This document shows, piece by piece, positions 60,638-64,000 of a stretch of 64,000 bases of DNA. The stretch is taken from contig CAVVGH010000008.1 in the NCBI GenBank assembly GCA_963747765.1, positions 124,001 through 188,000 on the forward strand. The letters are read 5' to 3'. The notes below the pieces were generated by a model that searched no databases, was not told the DNA's origin, and was given only the letters and a program-made list of their open reading frames with translations. Within the stretch, counting starts at the first letter, position 1. The number at the start of each line of letters is the position of its first letter. A program made the position numbers and the translations under genes. The DNA comes from VRUE01 sp963747765 (GTDB taxonomy: Bacteria > Actinomycetota > Thermoleophilia > Solirubrobacterales > 70-9).

Positions 60638-61822
60638 ATGCCCAGCACAGTCATCCTCGGAACCGCGCGCACGCCCTTCGGCAAGATGGGTGGGACCCTC
60701 TCGTCGCTGGACGCCACCGACCTCGGCGGCCATGTGATCGAGGCGGCGCTGGAGCGCTCCGGCGTTGGCCCCGAGCAGGTCCAGCAGGTCATCTTCGGCC
60801 AGGTCCTGCAGGCGGGTCAGGGTCAGATCCCCTCCCGCCAGGCGCAGATCAAGGGCGGCATTCCCAAGGAGGTCCCCTCCGAGACGGTCAACAAGGTCTG
60901 CGCCTCCGGCATGCGCTCGCTGGGCATCGCCGACATGGCGATCCGCGCCGGCGACACCGAGGTCGCCGTGACCGGCGGCATGGAGTCGATGAGCAAGACG
61001 CCCTACCTGCTGCCGGGCGCGCGCTTCGGCTTCCGGATGGGCGACGTCAACGCGATCGACGCGATGACCCACGACGGGCTCACCAATCCCTTCACCGAAA
61101 AGCAGATGATCAACGAGGCCAGCGAGGTCTCCAACGAGCTTGAGATCACCCGGGCCGACATGGACCGATTCGCCGAGCGCTCGCACCGGCTCGCCGCCGA
61201 GGCGACCGACGCAGGGCGGCTGGCGGAGGAGATCGTCGGCGTCACCGTCAAGTCCCGCAAGGGGGAGAGCACCGTCGAGGCGGACGAGGCGATCCGCCCG
61301 GACACCAATCTCGAAACCCTCGCCAAGCTGAGGGCGATCGGCGGCGAGGACGCCACGCACACCGCCGGCAACTCGCCGGGCGTCAACGACGGCGCCGGCG
61401 CGGTGGTCGTCGCCTCCGAGGAGTGGGCGGAGCGCGAGGGGCGCACTCCGCTGGCCCGCGTTCTCTCCTACGGCACGGTCGCCGACGAGTTCGCCTACCT
61501 GGCGCGGACCCCGGCGGGCGCCGCCAAGCAGGCGCTGGAGAAGATCGGCAAGACCCCCGAGGACGTCGACCTCTGGGAGATCAACGAGGCCTTTGCCTCG
61601 GTCGCACTCAACTCGATGCGGATGCTCGGCGTCGATGAGGAGAAGGTCAACGTGAACGGCGGCGCGATCGCTCTTGGCCACCCGATCGGCGCCTCGGGCG
61701 CGCGCATCGTCGGTGTCCTCGTCCACGAGTTGCGCCGCCGCGGAGGCGGCCTTGGCGTTGCGGCGATCTGCTCGGGTGGCGGGCAGGGCGACGCGATCGT
61801 CCTCGAAGTCAACGGGTCCTAG
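60638..61822 (+). CDS. Acetyl-CoA C-acyltransferase (thiolase)
   Basis: The 394-aa product has the acyl-accepting C88 in NKVCASGMRSLGIADMAIRA. TGGMESMSKTPYLLPGAR follows, then the catalytic His in NVNGGAIALGHPIGASGARI and the second Cys in AAICSGGGQGDAIVLE. ATG 60638 follows GAAAGGCAG. The biosynthetic and degradative types cannot be distinguished reliably. Proximity to acyl-CoA dehydrogenase and methylmalonyl-CoA mutase suggests breakdown of branched or odd-chain acyl-CoA. The HAD gene starts 2 nt after its stop. Confidence 0.93.
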   Translation: MPSTVILGTARTPFGKMGGTLSSLDATDLGGHVIEAALERSGVGPEQVQQVIFGQVLQAGQGQIPSRQAQIKGGIPKEVPSETVNKVCASGMRSLGIADMAIRAGDTEVAVTGGMESMSKTPYLLPGARFGFRMGDVNAIDAMTHDGLTNPFTEKQMINEASEVSNELEITRADMDRFAERSHRLAAEATDAGRLAEEIVGVTVKSRKGESTVEADEAIRPDTNLETLAKLRAIGGEDATHTAGNSPGVNDGAGAVVVASEEWAEREGRTPLARVLSYGTVADEFAYLARTPAGAAKQALEKIGKTPEDVDLWEINEAFASVALNSMRMLGVDEEKVNVNGGAIALGHPIGASGARIVGVLVHELRRRGGGLGVAAICSGGGQGDAIVLEVNGS

Positions 61823-61823
61823 C

Positions 61824-62621
61824 TTGAGCCGCGCCGCGGCCTTCTTCGATCTGGACAAGACCCTGATGGCGGGGTCTTCGGGGATGCAGTTCGCGCGGGT
61901 TGCGGCACGGCACGGCATGGTCAGCCGCCGCCAGCTGGCCCGCTGGGGCGTCGAGCACCTCCGCTACCGGCTGCGCGGCGTCTCCGACGAGCGCACCGCC
62001 GAGGTGCTGCGCCGGGTGCGGGAGGTGCTTGCCGGGAGCTCCGCCCGCGATCTCGAACGGATGAACCCGGAGGTGATGGCGGCGATCCTGCCGCGCGTCT
62101 ACCCGCAGATGCTCGCGGAGGTCTATGCCCACCAGGACGCCGGTCGCGCGACCTTCATCGTCAGCGCGGCGGGCAGCGGCGTGGTCGAGTCGCTCGCCAC
62201 GGTGCTGGGCATGGACGGTGCCGTGGGCACGATCTACGAGGTGGATGAGGACGGCGCCCTCACCGGCCGGTTCGGCGGGCCCTTCGTCTACGGGCCCGGC
62301 AAGGTCGAGGCGATGGAGGAATTCGCCGCCGAGCACCAGATCGACCTCGAGGCCTCCTACGCCTACTCGGACTCGCTCTCGGACCTGCCGATGCTGCGCG
62401 CGGTTGGCAACCCCGTCGTGGTCAACCCCGACCCCGACCTGGCCGAGATCGCCAAGCAGGAGGGCTGGCAGGTGATGCGCTTCGAGCGCCTCGGCCGGCG
62501 CCTGGTCGCGGTCGCGGTCACCCTGCTGGCCACGATCGCCGGCTTCGGCGCGTCACGCATGGCGGCGGCGCGACGCAAGGGTGCGTCGCGCCGCCTTTCG
62601 CCTCGGTCTGTGCGCCGCTAG
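61824..62621 (+). CDS. HAD-IB family phosphatase (SerB-like)
   Basis: The start is TTG 61824, just after the thiolase stop, giving SRAAAFFDLDKTLMAGSSGM with nucleophile D9 and D11. Motif II is in FIVSAAGSG, the Lys in GPGKVEAM and motif III in YAYSDSLSDLPMLRAVGNPV. This HAD-IB subfamily (about 265 aa, with an N-terminal helical cap) includes phosphoserine phosphatase-like and some lipid phosphate phosphatases. The last 50 residues carry a hydrophobic helix (LVAVAVTLLATIAGFGA), suggesting membrane association. The gene's end overlaps the convergent gene by 4 bp. Confidence 0.88.
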   Translation: MSRAAAFFDLDKTLMAGSSGMQFARVAARHGMVSRRQLARWGVEHLRYRLRGVSDERTAEVLRRVREVLAGSSARDLERMNPEVMAAILPRVYPQMLAEVYAHQDAGRATFIVSAAGSGVVESLATVLGMDGAVGTIYEVDEDGALTGRFGGPFVYGPGKVEAMEEFAAEHQIDLEASYAYSDSLSDLPMLRAVGNPVVVNPDPDLAEIAKQEGWQVMRFERLGRRLVAVAVTLLATIAGFGASRMAAARRKGASRRLSPRSVRR

Positions 62622-63262
62622 CCCTGCGACTCGCTGGGGCCTCGCCTCAGCACCGAATGCGGATCCCGCACGGCGCCGGTGGCAACCAGGACCCCGAAGC
62701 CGATCCCCGTCAGCAGCAGGGCGATGCCGATCACGATCCCGAAGATCGAGAGGCGGTCCGCCATGTAGCTCGCGTTGAGCGCGGTGGAAAGCGCCGTCTC
62801 GGTGACCCAGATGTTGCGGGCCCCGTTTTCCGCCGGTTCGCCGGTTGCGGGGTCCTTCGCCGCAAATTCTTCGTTGTCGGTGCCGCCGCCGTCGGCCAGT
62901 TCGCTCTTCGGCGCGTCGGGCTTGGCTTCGAAGCGGCCCATTTCGGAGTAGGTGTAGCCGCCGGTCGACTCGAGCGCGTGAATCCGCATGTAGGAGGCGA
63001 AGCAGCGTGCCCGGTCACCGCTGTTGACGGTCTTTTCGGCGACGTCGCAGCTCGGCAGGTCGACGCTGGACGACAGGCCGGCGTCCTTTGCCTCGCCGGC
63101 GATTGCCGACGCGGTCATGTCGGGCGAGCCGACGATGTTCTGCCGTTCGAGTTCTTCGTTGACGGTGCTCTTGCCGTTCGCACCCATCACGATGGCCGCG
63201 ATGCCGAACGCGATCAGAACCAATGACGCGATCGCGCCTCCGATCTCAAGTGCTTTCTTCAC
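62618..63262 (-). CDS. Two-helix membrane protein of unknown function
   Basis: The start GTG 63262 follows a strong CAGGAGG (about 63269-63275). The 214-aa product has an N-terminal helix (IGGAIASLVLIAFGIAAIVM) and an extracytoplasmic domain of about 130 residues. That domain has two cysteines (DLPSCDVAEK, ARCFASYM) and is rich in Asp, Glu and Ala. A C-terminal helix (IFGIVIGIALLLTGIGFGVL) is followed by a short basic tail. I do not recognise the family. It is divergent from the mutase gene. Confidence 0.75.
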   Translation of the reverse strand: MKKALEIGGAIASLVLIAFGIAAIVMGANGKSTVNEELERQNIVGSPDMTASAIAGEAKDAGLSSSVDLPSCDVAEKTVNSGDRARCFASYMRIHALESTGGYTYSEMGRFEAKPDAPKSELADGGGTDNEEFAAKDPATGEPAENGARNIWVTETALSTALNASYMADRLSIFGIVIGIALLLTGIGFGVLVATGAVRDPHSVLRRGPSESQG

Positions 63263-63433
63263 TGAAATACCTCCTGGGTGAGATTTTGTGGACGGGTTTC
63301 TCTCACTGCGTTCTCGACGCGACTTGCGTGCGTCATCTCCGCGGGACGAGACACAGCTTCTCCTCTGCCCACCCTATTACCTATAAAGAGGTAACAACGA
63401 AGCATTTCTCCCATCGGTCGTAGACTTCGGCCA

Positions 63434-64000
63434 ATGGCAGTCGAGCCGAGCGCAGCGCGCGGCGAGCGCGCAGAGCGGGGCACCAAGTTCGCGACGATCT
63501 CCGGGCACCCGATCGAGCCGCTCTACGGCCCCGAGCAGGGCGCGGCGGACCCCGAGGAGTCAATCGGCCTGCCCGGCTCCTACCCATTCACCCGCGGCCC
63601 GTACGAGTCGATGTATCGGGGCCGGCTGTGGACGATGCGCCAGTTCGCCGGCTTTGGCACGGTCGAGGAGACCAACGAGCGCTTCCAGTACCTGCTCGAC
63701 CATGGGCAGACGGGGCTCTCGGTGGCCTTCGACATGCCGACCCTGATGGGTTACGACTCCGACCACGCCCGCAGCCTGGGCGAGGTCGGTCGCGAGGGCG
63801 TTGCCGTCGACAGCCTCGACGACATGGAGCAGCTCTTCGAGGGGATCCCGCTTGGCGGGGTGACGACGTCGATGACCGTCAATGCGCCGGCCGCGATCCT
63901 GCTCGCGTTCTACGTGCTGGTCGGCGAGAAGCAGGGTGTGCCGGCGGAGCAGCTCGGCGGCACCATCCAGACCGACATCCTCAAGGAGTACATCGCCCAG
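63434..64000 (+). CDS. Methylmalonyl-CoA mutase large subunit, 5' part
   Basis: The ATG at 63434 opens a frame that runs off the window end (189 codons present). It shows PLYGPEQGAADPEESIGLPG, then YPFTRGPYESMYRGRLWTMR. QFAGFGTVEETNERFQYLLD and GLSVAFDMPTLMGYDSDH follow, then LGGVTTSMTVNAPAAILLAF and GGTIQTDILKEYIAQ. These are the substrate-tunnel barrel segments of the acyl-CoA mutase family; the Tyr and Arg in YESMYRGRLWTMRQF are catalytic-site residues. The cobalamin domain lies beyond the window. MeaB at 49859 would service it. Methylmalonyl-CoA and isobutyryl-CoA mutase-like enzymes share this region, so substrate is not settled. Confidence 0.93.
   Translation, partial: MAVEPSAARGERAERGTKFATISGHPIEPLYGPEQGAADPEESIGLPGSYPFTRGPYESMYRGRLWTMRQFAGFGTVEETNERFQYLLDHGQTGLSVAFDMPTLMGYDSDHARSLGEVGREGVAVDSLDDMEQLFEGIPLGGVTTSMTVNAPAAILLAFYVLVGEKQGVPAEQLGGTIQTDILKEYIAQ

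Overview
The window is GC-rich (about 70 %) actinobacterial chromosome. A mycobacterium-like glucan cluster, DipZ, DrrAB-type ABC genes, paired ArsA-like ATPases, a MeaB/methylmalonyl-CoA mutase pathway, HxlR and AbiE modules, and many secreted repeat proteins (CSLREA/beta-helix, delta-60, RTX, Ig-like) point to the Thermoleophilia/Solirubrobacterales side of Actinomycetota. That placement is an inference from gene content.

Layout. 1-6.8 kb: end of a DUF427 gene, then a c-di-GMP-I riboswitch reading into a type IV pilin, a large secreted repeat protein, two minor pilin genes and the prepilin peptidase. Nearly every gene from 1 to 5.2 kb carries single-base frameshifts with good protein on both sides, which looks like sequence error. 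7-14.4 kb: a secreted YWTD-like protein, a 0.6-kb non-coding repeat, a NarL-type two-component pair, then a copper/thiol redox group (cupredoxin, Sco, DsbA-like, TlpA) ending in a truncated lgt. 14.4-18.2 kb: pilM-pilN-pilO plus a fourth pilus gene. 18.2-20.2 kb: an HxlR regulator and a delta-60 protein. 20.3-27.5 kb: three tandem RTX-type paralogues that form one minus-strand run with the delta-60 gene. 27.7-31.1 kb: an unrecognised 559-aa protein, then an AbiE islet bracketed by direct copies of a palindromic repeat, with an intact antitoxin and a wrecked toxin. 31-35.4 kb: a beta-helix surface protein and two ArsA-like ATPases. 35.4-38.3 kb: overlapping parA-ftsZ, both with long disordered N-termini. 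38.3-39.3 kb: a small toxin-antitoxin-like pair between two identical perfect hairpins. 39.3-46.6 kb: gamma-glutamyltransferase, a class III cyclase, two methyltransferases, a GH57 branching enzyme and a GT4 glucan synthase. 47-55 kb: ABC exporter, acyltransferase, meaB, repeat lipoprotein, dipZ, and an OmpR/HisKA pair. 56-64 kb: acyl-CoA dehydrogenase, aldehyde dehydrogenase, leucyl aminopeptidase, thiolase, HAD phosphatase, a membrane protein and the start of methylmalonyl-CoA mutase.

The main unexplained signal is a family of modular, palindrome-rich, non-coding repeats at about 8.8, 29.4, 30.8, 46.7 and 55.2 kb. They share a 47-bp hairpin with CTCCGTTCG/CGAACGGAG arms and a terminal hairpin built on CTGTTTGCCCTCC. 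Two of the sites have a duplicated piece of the neighbouring gene's 3' end, which suggests insertion or mobilisation at gene ends. No tRNA, rRNA, CRISPR array or transposase gene was recognised.
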